NCBI RefSeq assembly: GCF_041199985.1
Contig: NZ_CP165647.1
Coordinates: forward strand, 682,001-746,000
Reading direction: 5' to 3'
Source: Leptotrichia sp. HSP-536
GTDB lineage: Bacteria > Fusobacteriota > Fusobacteriia > Fusobacteriales > Leptotrichiaceae
Length of the DNA: 64,000 bases
The translations under genes and the position numbers were made by a program. Below are positions 37,658 to 45,606 of this stretch, piece after piece (position 1 is the first letter of the stretch; each line of letters starts with the position of its first letter). The notes under the pieces are model-generated. The model searched no databases and was not told the DNA's origin. It worked only from the letters and a program-made list of their open reading frames with translations.

Positions 37658-39011
37658 AAAATATTTTGGAACAGATGGAATGAGAGGGGAAGCAAACAAG
37701 GACTTGACAATAGATTTGGTTACAAACCTTGGACTTGCATTGGGATATTATTTAAAAAAACATAGAAAAAGAGCAGGAAAACCTAAGGTGATTTTAGGAA
37801 CTGATACTAGAATCTCAGGATATATGATTCGTTCAGCTCTTACTGCCGGATTAAATTCTATGGGTGTAAACATTGACTTTGTAGGAGTTCTGCCTACTCC
37901 AGGAGTTTGCTACCTAACTAGAAAATTAAAGGCCGATGCGGGAATCATGATTTCAGCTTCACACAATCCTGTAAAAGACAATGGAATAAAAATATTCAGT
38001 CAAAATGGATACAAACTGCCCGATGCAGTTGAAGAAAAGCTTGAAGAATTGATGGAAAAAAAAGATAAACTCCTAAAACATCAAGTTCCAGGAGATGATT
38101 TGGGAAGATTTAAATATGTAGAAGACGATATGAGAATTTATTTAGATTATCTGACTTCAACTGTTAAAACTAATTTTTCAAAACTAAGAATTGTAATTGA
38201 TACTGCAAATGGAGCGGCCTACAGAGTAGCCTCGAAAGTTTTCCAAAGCTTAGGAGCCGATGTTATCGTAATCAATAATATCCCAAATGGAAAAAATATT
38301 AATGTAAATTGTGGCTCTACGCACCCAGAACTGCTTCAGGAAGTCGTTAAAGTCTATAAAGCTGATTTGGGACTTGCGTACGATGGCGATGCTGACAGAT
38401 TAATCGCTGTTGACAACACAGGCGCAATTATAAATGGAGACTTAATTATTGCGATAATTGCAGAATATATGCAAAAAAGAGGGCTTTTAAACGATAACAA
38501 AGTTGTTACAACTGTTCTTAGCAATATGGGATTTGAAAAATATTTGGATGAAAGAGGTATTGGATTAATTCGTGCAAATGTTGGTGACAGATATGTTCTT
38601 GAAAAAATGAAGGAATATGGATTAAATATCGGTGGAGAACAATCTGGACATATTTTAATGCTTGACTACAATACAACTGGAGATGGAGTATTATCTTCAA
38701 TTCAGCTTGTTGCCGCTATTTTAGAAAGTGGAAAAACTCTGCATGAACTTGTAAAAGGAATCGAACTGTGGCCTCAAAATTCTAAAAATATTTTTGTTGC
38801 AAAAGAGAAAAAAGCTACTTGGGAAACAAATAAAGAATTAATTGACTTTATTAAGGCAAAAGAAAAGGAAATTGCTGGAAAAGGTAGAATTTTAGTAAGA
38901 GCTTCGGGAACAGAATCACTTATAAGAGTAATGGTTGAGGCGGAAAGTCAAGAAATCGTGGATAAATATGTGGAAGAATTAAGTAAAAAAGTTGAAGAAA
39001 CTCTTTGCTGA
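37650..39011 (+). CDS. glmM: Phosphoglucosamine mutase
   Basis: 453 residues, normal for GlmM. It begins ARKYFGTDGMRGEAN, has the phosphoserine in GIMISASHNPVKDNGIK, the metal-binding loop LAYDGDADRL, sugar loop GGEQSGH and phosphate loop RASGTESLIRVMVEA. It makes glucosamine-1-phosphate for peptidoglycan and LPS. The start overlaps the kinase gene; GGAAGG lies upstream. Confidence 0.98.
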   Translation: MARKYFGTDGMRGEANKDLTIDLVTNLGLALGYYLKKHRKRAGKPKVILGTDTRISGYMIRSALTAGLNSMGVNIDFVGVLPTPGVCYLTRKLKADAGIMISASHNPVKDNGIKIFSQNGYKLPDAVEEKLEELMEKKDKLLKHQVPGDDLGRFKYVEDDMRIYLDYLTSTVKTNFSKLRIVIDTANGAAYRVASKVFQSLGADVIVINNIPNGKNINVNCGSTHPELLQEVVKVYKADLGLAYDGDADRLIAVDNTGAIINGDLIIAIIAEYMQKRGLLNDNKVVTTVLSNMGFEKYLDERGIGLIRANVGDRYVLEKMKEYGLNIGGEQSGHILMLDYNTTGDGVLSSIQLVAAILESGKTLHELVKGIELWPQNSKNIFVAKEKKATWETNKELIDFIKAKEKEIAGKGRILVRASGTESLIRVMVEAESQEIVDKYVEELSKKVEETLC

Positions 39012-39074
39012 TATTTTATCAAAAGATAGCAAGAAGTCTCTGGCTTTTACAAGCGGGAGCAGTTCACCAAAAAT

Positions 39075-39112
39075 AAAAGGAAAACTAGTTATTAAAAATT
39101 GTTTTCCTTTTT
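39075..39112 (+). terminator. Terminator after glmM
   Basis: AAAAGGAAAAC (39075-39085) pairs perfectly with GTTTTCCTTTT (39101-39111), followed by more T. Confidence 0.8.
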
Positions 39113-39208
39113 TATTTTTGCTCAAAATTTTCTTCATTTAAAAGAAAAATAAAATAAAATCTATAAAAGACAGTTCACAGAACGTTTCATTAGAAATTAT
39201 TAAAAAAA

Positions 39209-39245
39209 AGACCGTTTCACAAAATTAATTTTTATAAAACAGTCT
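39209..39245 (-). terminator. Terminator of the DUF4870-like gene
   Basis: AGACCGTTT (39209-39217) and AAACAGTCT (39237-39245) pair with one mismatch or wobble. On the minus strand the stem is followed by eight T. Confidence 0.7.
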
Positions 39246-39303
39246 ATTTTTAAGCAGTGTTTTTATATTTGTCGCAATATATTATACAATCTATGTATTA
39301 GAA

Positions 39304-39663
39304 TTAATTTGCAAATAATAAATTTACAATTTTTTCTATATAAGGAATTTTAAATTCTTTTTCTAAAATTGATGCTCCCGCCGCAACAATTTGAAAAATA
39401 ATTAATAATATAAAAATTATAAAAAAAGCTAGATTTCCGATAAATATAATAAAATTTAATAAAAATGACACTAAAGTTAAAACTGTAATTGCCAAAGTCT
39501 GTTTTGAATATGCTCTTACAAAATTATTTTTATCTTCTAAAATTAATGCAAAAATTGGAATTAATAAGCCAAGTCCCATAAAAAAGCTCAGATTTACTAT
39601 AAAAGCAGCTGCATTTGCCCGTAATCCTGCAATTGATTTTTGCTCACTGATATTATTACCCAT
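39304..39663 (-). CDS. DUF4870/Tic20-like small membrane protein
   Basis: 119 residues with three to four hydrophobic helices (AAFIVNLSFFMGLGLLIPIFALI, TLAITVLTLVSFLLNFIIFI, FFIIFILLIIFQIVAAGASI). The KNNFVRAYSKQTLAI segment between the helices is the family signature: a short loop followed by an amphipathic region. Function unknown. GGAGG precedes the ATG. It stands alone, opposite to its neighbours. Confidence 0.75.
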   Translation of the reverse strand: MGNNISEQKSIAGLRANAAAFIVNLSFFMGLGLLIPIFALILEDKNNFVRAYSKQTLAITVLTLVSFLLNFIIFIGNLAFFIIFILLIIFQIVAAGASILEKEFKIPYIEKIVNLLFAN

Positions 39664-39787
39664 AAACTCCTCCTAATATATTTTAAATATTTTATTTACT
39701 TGATTACGTAAAGAATTTTAACATAAAAAATCTAAAAAATCAAATTGAAAATCCATTGTAAAAGGTAAAAAAATAGTTTATTTAGCA

Positions 39788-39816
39788 TTGATAAAAAAAG
39801 TAATATGTGATAAAAT
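39788..39816 (+). promoter_or_regulatory. Promoter of tpiA-secG
   Basis: TTGATA at 39788-39793 and TAAAAT at 39811-39816 with 17-bp spacing; a TGTGA just before the -10 may act as extended -10. Confidence 0.55.
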
Positions 39817-39859
39817 AAAAGAAAATGTAAAATATCAAATAAATAATGGAGGAGAAACT

Positions 39860-40627
39860 ATGAGAAAAGTAATAGTAGCTGGAAACTGGAAAATGAACAA
39901 AACTGCAAAAGAGGCTGCACAATTCTTCAATGAATTAAAACCTTTAGTAGCAGATGTGAAAAATGCAGGAATCGTAATCGGAGCACCTTTCACTGCATTA
40001 GAAACAGCAACTAGAGAAACTGCAGGAAGCAACATTAAAATCGCTGCTGAAAATATGAACGCTAAAGAAAGCGGAGCATATACTGGAGAAGTTTCACCAT
40101 TGATGTTAAAAGATTTAGGTGTAGAATATGTAATTTTAGGACACTCTGAAAGAAGAGAATATTACCACGAAACTGATGAAATCATCAATGAAAAAGTAAA
40201 ATCAGCATTAGCGCACGATTTGAAACCAATCTTATGTATTGGGGAAAAATTGGAAGAAAGAGAAGCTGGAACTACTAATGATGTTGTGAAAACTCAAATT
40301 GTTGGTGGATTAAAAGATGTTACAGCCGCTGAAATGGCAAACGTTGTACTTGCATACGAACCAGTATGGGCAATTGGAACAGGTAAAACTGCCACTCCAG
40401 AACAAGCTCAAGAAGTTCATGCATTCATTAGAGGATTATTAACTGATTTATATGGAAAAGAAGTTGCAGAAAACGTAACTGTTCAATATGGAGGATCAAT
40501 GAACGACGCAAATGCAGCTGACTTAATCGCTCAAACAGACATTGACGGTGGATTAGTAGGAGGAGCAAGTTTAATTCCTGAAAAATTCGCTGTAATAATA
40601 AAAGCCGGAGATGCAGCAGCTAAATAA
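39860..40627 (+). CDS. tpiA: Triose-phosphate isomerase
   Basis: 255 residues, normal for TpiA. It starts RKVIVAGNWKMNKTA, with the catalytic His in VILGHSERREYYHE, the catalytic Glu in VVLAYEPVWAIGTGKTATPEQAQE, and VQYGGSMN and GLVGGASL at the phosphate site. The frame is open from a TTG at 39788, but GGAGG at 39848-39852 fixes the ATG at 39860. Codon use is tighter than in neighbours, as expected of a highly expressed gene. Confidence 0.98.
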   Translation: MRKVIVAGNWKMNKTAKEAAQFFNELKPLVADVKNAGIVIGAPFTALETATRETAGSNIKIAAENMNAKESGAYTGEVSPLMLKDLGVEYVILGHSERREYYHETDEIINEKVKSALAHDLKPILCIGEKLEEREAGTTNDVVKTQIVGGLKDVTAAEMANVVLAYEPVWAIGTGKTATPEQAQEVHAFIRGLLTDLYGKEVAENVTVQYGGSMNDANAADLIAQTDIDGGLVGGASLIPEKFAVIIKAGDAAAK

Positions 40628-40688
40628 TTGATTTAAAAAATAAAATTGATTAGCTATTCTCTTGTTTTGTAAATTATAGGAGGAACAC

Positions 40689-40898
40689 GTGTTAGAAAAT
40701 TTATTAATTATAGCTTTAGTAATTTTATCAATCATTATGATAAGCGTAATTTTACTACAGCCAGACAGAAGCCAAGGTTTAGCAAAAAGTTCTGCTAATA
40801 TTTTGGATGAAGAAAAAGAAGGAATTGAAAAATTTACAGAAATTGTTGCGACATTATTTCTAGTCGTTGCAATTTTATTCCAAATTGTAAGATCGTAA
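40689..40898 (+). CDS. secG: Preprotein translocase subunit SecG
   Basis: 69 residues with two membrane helices (LLIIALVILSIIMISVILL and FTEIVATLFLVVAILFQIV) joined by QPDRSQGLAKSSANI, the usual SecG loop. It assists SecYE during export. It starts at GTG, with AGGAGG 5 to 6 bases upstream. It probably shares the tpiA promoter. Confidence 0.92.
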   Translation: MLENLLIIALVILSIIMISVILLQPDRSQGLAKSSANILDEEKEGIEKFTEIVATLFLVVAILFQIVRS

Positions 40899-40933
40899 TG
40901 GGAAAATAATTTTTTGATTTTATAAAAATATTG

Positions 40934-40967
40934 AAATCACAGTTAAAAATATTGGCTGTGATTTTTT
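40934..40967 (+). terminator. Terminator after secG
   Basis: AAATCACAG (40934-40942) pairs with CTGTGATTT (40956-40964), followed by TTT. It isolates the hicA promoter from tpiA-secG. Confidence 0.8.
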
Positions 40968-40990
40968 CTAAAAAAATTTTTTAAAAACTA

Positions 40991-41019
40991 TTGACAATGT
41001 ATTGAGTACGTGTTATAAT
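40991..41019 (+). promoter_or_regulatory. Near-perfect consensus promoter of hicA
   Basis: TTGACA at 40991-40996 and TATAAT at 41014-41019 with exactly 17 bp between. ACGTGTT at 41008-41014 overlaps the -10; the same heptamer forms the palindrome at 41638-41652 before hicB. Confidence 0.8.
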
Positions 41020-41028
41020 AGATTTGTA

Positions 41029-41062
41029 AGTTGAAAATGACTATTTGTAAAACTTTTCAACT
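41029..41062 (+). promoter_or_regulatory. Inverted repeat in the hicA 5' leader
   Basis: AGTTGAAAA (41029-41037) and TTTTCAACT (41054-41062) are perfect 9-bp arms with a 16-base loop, just after the expected transcription start. It may be an operator for HicB or an RNA hairpin in the leader. Without a T run it is a poor terminator. Confidence 0.5.
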
Positions 41063-41130
41063 ATTCCTAATTTTCAGATACTTTCTATTAGAAGTTATGA
41101 TTAACGTTATTTTAGAAGGGAATGATATTT

Positions 41131-41313
41131 ATGTCATACAGAAAAATCGAAAAAAGATTTAGAAAATTAGGCGGAAAAGTTGTGCGTATAAGAGGTAGTC
41201 ATTATCAATGGAAAATTCCAGGTGTAAAAGGTGTTGTAACAGTACAATACTCAAAAGATATACCTATCGGAACAGTAAAAAATATTGAAAGACAAGTTGG
41301 GATTAAATTCTAA
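41131..41313 (+). CDS. hicA: HicA family mRNA interferase toxin
   Basis: 60 residues, full length for HicA. The dsRBD-like fold has YRKIEKRFRKLGGKVVRIRGSHYQWKIP with the catalytic His of the GSHYQ motif, then GVVTVQYSKDIPIGTVKNIERQVGI. HicA toxins cleave mRNA and tmRNA and arrest growth unless bound by HicB. The frame opens at 41122, but GAAGGG abuts that ATG, so I use the ATG at 41131. A perfect 7-bp hairpin (41299-41317) spans the stop codon. hicB does not adjoin: a CRISPR mini-array lies between. The promoter is strong, so HicA dosage must be tightly controlled. Confidence 0.85.
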   Translation: MSYRKIEKRFRKLGGKVVRIRGSHYQWKIPGVKGVVTVQYSKDIPIGTVKNIERQVGIKF

Positions 41314-41342
41314 TCCCTTCCTGCTTTCACTAAAAATTATTA

Positions 41343-41361
41343 TCCCATAATTTGGATGGGA
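41343..41361 (+). promoter_or_regulatory. Leader-end hairpin shared by both CRISPR arrays (upstream copy)
   Basis: TCCCAT (41343-41348) and ATGGGA (41356-41361) run into the first bases of the repeat. The same block, about 20 bases long, directly precedes the downstream array (45847-45864). It may mark the leader anchor used for spacer insertion. Confidence 0.5.
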
Positions 41362-41462
41362 TTTAGACTACCCCAAAAACGAAGGGGACTAAAACTTAAA
41401 CAATATACCTTCCCACGTATATTATTGATTTAGACTACCCCAAAAACGAAGGAGAATCTTAA
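41360..41462 (+). CRISPR. Type VI-A mini-array: two repeats, one spacer, between hicA and hicB
   Basis: Repeat 1 (41360-41395) is 36 nt, begins GATTTAGACTACCCC and ends GAAGGGGACTAAAAC, as I recall it for L. buccalis Cas13a. The spacer is 31 nt (41396-41426). Repeat 2 (41427-41462) matches for its first 26 nt, then decays. Orientation is plus, the spacer lying 3' of the AAAAC end. No separate promoter is evident, so it is probably read from the hicA promoter. The spacer has two 5-nt blocks complementary to the hicA ribosome binding site (see findings). Confidence 0.93.
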
Positions 41463-41637
41463 TTTGACAGAAATACAAAAATATTTTTGAAAAATTCTAA
41501 TTATTTTAGAAAGGTTAAGTGAAAAGAAAGTTATATGAATATAGTAATTCTCAATGAATGATTAAAAAATAGAAAAATTTAAAATAATTATTTTGATTTA
41601 GCAGAAATGCTAAAAAATTTTACAAACAATTTTATAC

Positions 41638-41652
41638 ACGTGTTCAACACGT
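41638..41652. promoter_or_regulatory. Palindrome just upstream of hicB
   Basis: ACGTGTT C AACACGT, 7-bp perfect arms, ends 9 bases before the AGGAG site of hicB. The half site ACGTGTT recurs in the hicA promoter, which suggests an operator for the DNA-binding antitoxin HicB. Confidence 0.5.
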
Positions 41653-41674
41653 AAAAAGATAGGAGATAATGAAA

Positions 41675-42091
41675 ATGGATGTATTTTATCCAGTAGTGGT
41701 AACTAAGGAAGACGGGACTTATTATGGTTGTATTGTTGATTTTGATAAGTTTGAAGATGGAGAGATAAATTATTATGCTACATTTGGAGACAGCATGGAG
41801 GAGGCTGTTTCAAATTTGAGAGAGACATTGGGTCTGTATTTGGCTGATTTTTTAGATGTGCGAAAAAAATATCCTGAGCCTTCAAAAGTGGAGGATGTGA
41901 AACTGAAAGAAAATCAGTATTTGTATATTTTATCTGTTGATCCAGTGTATGAAGTGGCAAAAGTCACAAATGCTCTAAAAAAGAAAACTTTAACAATTCC
42001 TGTTTGGCTAGATATATTGGCACAGGAAAAAAATCTGAATTTTTCACAAATTTTACAAAAAGCATTGAAAAAAGAATTAGGTATTGAGTAG
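41675..42091 (+). CDS. hicB: HicB family antitoxin
   Basis: About 138 residues. The N-terminal half is the partial RNase H-like HicB fold: DVFYPVVVTKEDGTYYGCIVDF, ATFGDSMEEAVSNLRETLGLYLADF. The C-terminal LTIPVWLDILAQEKNLNFSQILQKALKKELGI is a ribbon-helix-helix or similar DNA-binding segment. HicB blocks HicA and represses the operon. An ATG at 41669 is in frame, but AGGAG at 41661-41665 is better spaced for 41675. cas13a begins 29 bp downstream, so antitoxin and effector are almost certainly co-transcribed. The distance from hicA (361 bp) is unusual. Confidence 0.85.
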   Translation: MDVFYPVVVTKEDGTYYGCIVDFDKFEDGEINYYATFGDSMEEAVSNLRETLGLYLADFLDVRKKYPEPSKVEDVKLKENQYLYILSVDPVYEVAKVTNALKKKTLTIPVWLDILAQEKNLNFSQILQKALKKELGIE

Positions 42092-42120
42092 TAAAGAAAA
42101 TATTAGGAGGTTTTTTGTAT

Positions 42121-45100
42121 ATGAAAATCACAAAAATTGATGGAATTTCACATAAAAAATATATTAAAGAAGGAAAATTGGTAAAAAGTACGAGTGAAGA
42201 AAATAAGACTGATGAGAGATTGTCAGAACTTTTAACTATAAGACTGGATACGTATATAAAAAATCCTGATAATGCAAGTGAAGAAGAAAATAGAATAAGA
42301 AGAGAAACTTTAAAAGAATTTTTTTCAAATAAAGTATTGCATTTAAAAGATGGTATTCTGTATTTAAAGGATAGGAGAGAAAAAAATGCAGTACAGAATA
42401 AAAATTATTCTGAACAAGATATTTCAGAATATGATTTAAAAAACAAAAATAGTTTTTCGGTTTTAAAGAAAATACTGTTAAATGAAGATATAAATTCTGA
42501 AGAGTTAGAAATATTTAGAAACGATTTTGAGAAAAAATGGAATAAGATAAATTCTTTAAAATATTCACTTGAAGAAAATAAGGCTAATTATCATAAAATT
42601 AATGAAAATAATATAGAAAAAGTTGAAGGAAAAAGTAAAAGAAATATTTTTTACAATTATTACAAAGACTCAGCAAAACGTAATGATTATATAAATAATA
42701 TACAAGAAGCATTTGATAAATTATACAAAAAAGAAGATATTGAAAATTTATTTTTTTTAATAGAAAATTCAAAAAAACATGAAAAATATAAAATAAGGGA
42801 ATGCTATCACAAAATAATTAGAAGAAAAAATGATAAAGAAAATTTTTCAAAAATTATTTATGAAGAAATACAGAATGTAAATAATATGAAAGAATTAATT
42901 GAGAAAGTTCCAAATGTAAGTGAATTGAAAAAATCTCAAGTATTTTATAAATATTATTTGAATAAAGAGAAACTTAATGATGAAAATATAAAATATGTTT
43001 TTTGTCATTTTGTAGAAATTGAAATGAGTAAACTCCTGAAAAATTTTGTGTATAAAAAACCAAGTAATATAAGTAATGATAAAGTGAAAAGAATATTTGA
43101 ATATCAAAGTTTAAAAAAATTAATAGAAAATAAATTACTAAATAAATTGGATACTTATGTAAGAAATTGTGGAAAATACAGTTTTTATTTACAGGATGGA
43201 GAAATTGCGACAAGTAATTTTATTGCTGGGAATAGACAAAATGAAGCATTTTTGCGAAATATAATTGGAGTTTCTTCTGCTGCGTATTTTTCATTGAGAA
43301 ATATTCTTGAAACTGAAAATGAGAATGATATTACAGGCAGAATTAAAGGAAAGACTGTAAAAAATAAGAAGGGCGAAGAAAAATATATTTCTGGAGAAAT
43401 TGATAAATTATATGATGATAATAAACAAAATGAAGTGAAAAAAAATTTAAAAATGTTCTATAGTTATGATTTTAATATGGATAGCAAAAATGAAATTGAA
43501 GATTTTTTTTCAAATATTGATGAAGCTATTAGCAGTATTAGACATGGGATTGTGCATTTTAATTTGGAATTAGAAGGGAAAGATATATTTGCATTTAAAA
43601 ATATAGCTCCTTCTGAAATTTCAAAAAAAATGTTTCAAAATGAAATAAATGAGAAAAAATTGAAATTGAAGATATTTAGGCAGTTGAATAGTGCGAATGT
43701 ATTTAGGTATTTGGAAAAATATAAAATATTAAATTATTTAAAGAGAACACGATTTGAGTTTGTTAATAAAAATATTCCATTTGTTCCGTCATTTACAAAA
43801 TTGTACAGCAGGATAGATGATTTAAAAAATAGTCTAGGTATTTATTGGAAAACTCCGAAAACAAATGATGATAATAAAACTAAAGAAATTATAGATGCTC
43901 AGATATATCTTTTGAAAAATATTTATTATGGAGAATTTTTAAATTATTTTATGAGCAATAACGGGAATTTTTTTGAGATAAGCAGAGAAATAATTGAATT
44001 AAATAAAAATGATAAAAGAAATTTAAAAACTGGATTTTATAAACTACAAAAATTTGAAAATCTTCAAGAAAAAACTCCTAAAGAATATCTTGCAAATATA
44101 CAAAGCCTTTATATGATTAATGCTGGAAATCAGGATGAAGAAGAAAAAGATACATATATTGACTTTATACAAAAAATATTTTTAAAAGGATTTATGACTT
44201 ACTTGGCAAATAACGGAAGATTAAGCCTAATATATATTGGAAGCGATGAAGAAACAAATACTTCTTTAGCAGAAAAAAAGCAAGAATTTGATAAATTCTT
44301 GAAAAAATATGAACAAAATAATAATATTAAAATTCCATATGAAATAAATGAATTTTTAAGAGAGATAAAATTAGGAAATATATTAAAATACACCGAAAGA
44401 TTGAACATGTTTTATTTAATTTTAAAATTGCTTAATCATAAAGAATTGACTAATTTGAAGGGAAGTCTTGAAAAATATCAGAGTGCAAATAAAGAAGAAG
44501 CTTTTTCAGATCAACTTGAACTTATAAATCTTTTAAATTTAGATAATAATAGAGTAACAGAAGATTTTGAATTAGAAGTGAATGAAATTGGAAAATTTTT
44601 AGATTTTAATGGAAATAAAATAAAAGATAGGAAAGAATTGAAGAAATTTGACACAAATAAAATATATTTTGATGGAGAAAATATTATAAAGCATAGAGCT
44701 TTTTATAATATAAAAAAATATGGGATGTTAAATTTACTTGAAAAAATAGCTGATAAAGCGAAGTATAAAATAAGTTTAAAAGAATTGAAAGAATACAGTA
44801 ATAAAAAAAATGAAATAGAAAAAAATTATACAATGCAGCAAAATTTACATAGAAAATATGCAAGACCTAAAAAAGATGAAAAATTTAATGATGAAGATTA
44901 TAAAGAATATGAAAAAGCAATTGGAAATATACAAAAATATACTCATTTGAAAAATAAAGTTGAATTTAATGAATTAAATTTATTGCAAAGTTTACTATTA
45001 AGAATACTTCATAGGCTTGTAGGATATACTTCAATTTGGGAAAGGGATCTAAGATTTAGATTAAAAGGTGAATTTCCTGAAAATCAGTATATTGAAGAAA

Positions 45101-45606
45101 TATTTAATTTTGATAATAGCAAGAATGTAAAATATAAAAATGGACAGATTGTTGAAAAGTATATAAGTTTTTATAAAGAATTATATAAAGACGATACAGA
45201 AAAAATAAGTATCTATTCTGATAAAAAAGTAAAAGAATTAAAAAAAGAGAAAAAAGATTTGTATATACGAAATTATATAGCACATTTTAATTATATTCCA
45301 AATGCTGAAGTTTCACTTTTAGAAGTGCTGGAAAATCTAAGAAAACTGCTTTCTTATGACAGAAAACTTAAAAATGCAATTATGAAATCAATAGTGGATA
45401 TATTGAAAGAATATGGTTTTGTAGCAACATTTAAAATAGGAGCAGACAAGAAAATAGGAATTCAGACTTTAGAATCGGAAAAAATTGTACATTTGAAAAA
45501 TTTAAAAAAAGAAAAATTAACGACTAATAGAAATTCAAAAGAATTGTGTAAACTTGTGAAAGTTATGTTTGAGTATAAAATGAAAGAAAAAAAATCTGAA
45601 AACTAA
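42121..45606 (+). CDS. cas13a: CRISPR effector Cas13a (C2c2), RNA-guided RNase
   Basis: 1161 residues, the size of Leptotrichia Cas13a. It starts MKITKIDGISHKKYIKEGKL, as I recall for L. wadei and L. buccalis enzymes. Both HEPN nuclease motifs are intact: R474-x4-H479 in ISSIRHGIVHF and R1050-x4-H1055 in YIRNYIAHFNY. The residues linked to pre-crRNA processing in L. buccalis (DRK) are kept at R1081/K1082. Cas13a processes its own crRNA, then cuts target RNA and bystander RNA. AGGAGG at 42105-42110 is spaced 10 bases from this ATG; the TTG at 42115 is too close. hicB is 29 bp upstream and a matched array lies downstream. No cas1 or cas2 is present. The sequence appears mosaic (see findings). 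Confidence 0.99.
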   Translation: MKITKIDGISHKKYIKEGKLVKSTSEENKTDERLSELLTIRLDTYIKNPDNASEEENRIRRETLKEFFSNKVLHLKDGILYLKDRREKNAVQNKNYSEQDISEYDLKNKNSFSVLKKILLNEDINSEELEIFRNDFEKKWNKINSLKYSLEENKANYHKINENNIEKVEGKSKRNIFYNYYKDSAKRNDYINNIQEAFDKLYKKEDIENLFFLIENSKKHEKYKIRECYHKIIRRKNDKENFSKIIYEEIQNVNNMKELIEKVPNVSELKKSQVFYKYYLNKEKLNDENIKYVFCHFVEIEMSKLLKNFVYKKPSNISNDKVKRIFEYQSLKKLIENKLLNKLDTYVRNCGKYSFYLQDGEIATSNFIAGNRQNEAFLRNIIGVSSAAYFSLRNILETENENDITGRIKGKTVKNKKGEEKYISGEIDKLYDDNKQNEVKKNLKMFYSYDFNMDSKNEIEDFFSNIDEAISSIRHGIVHFNLELEGKDIFAFKNIAPSEISKKMFQNEINEKKLKLKIFRQLNSANVFRYLEKYKILNYLKRTRFEFVNKNIPFVPSFTKLYSRIDDLKNSLGIYWKTPKTNDDNKTKEIIDAQIYLLKNIYYGEFLNYFMSNNGNFFEISREIIELNKNDKRNLKTGFYKLQKFENLQEKTPKEYLANIQSLYMINAGNQDEEEKDTYIDFIQKIFLKGFMTYLANNGRLSLIYIGSDEETNTSLAEKKQEFDKFLKKYEQNNNIKIPYEINEFLREIKLGNILKYTERLNMFYLILKLLNHKELTNLKGSLEKYQSANKEEAFSDQLELINLLNLDNNRVTEDFELEVNEIGKFLDFNGNKIKDRKELKKFDTNKIYFDGENIIKHRAFYNIKKYGMLNLLEKIADKAKYKISLKELKEYSNKKNEIEKNYTMQQNLHRKYARPKKDEKFNDEDYKEYEKAIGNIQKYTHLKNKVEFNELNLLQSLLLRILHRLVGYTSIWERDLRFRLKGEFPENQYIEEIFNFDNSKNVKYKNGQIVEKYISFYKELYKDDTEKISIYSDKKVKELKKEKKDLYIRNYIAHFNYIPNAEVSLLEVLENLRKLLSYDRKLKNAIMKSIVDILKEYGFVATFKIGADKKIGIQTLESEKIVHLKNLKKEKLTTNRNSKELCKLVKVMFEYKMKEKKSEN

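Noticed and set aside
41131..41313. hicA as a pseudogene after CRISPR insertion
   Set aside because: The frame is complete at 60 residues, with the GSH motif, a good ribosome binding site and a near-consensus promoter.
41464..41469. TTGACA directly after the degenerate repeat as a hicB-cas13a promoter
   Set aside because: No acceptable -10 lies 15 to 19 bases downstream; I could not define a promoter in 41463-41668.
43501..43560. Idea that Cas13a might be catalytically dead
   Set aside because: Both R-x4-H motifs of the HEPN domains are intact at R474/H479 and R1050/H1055.
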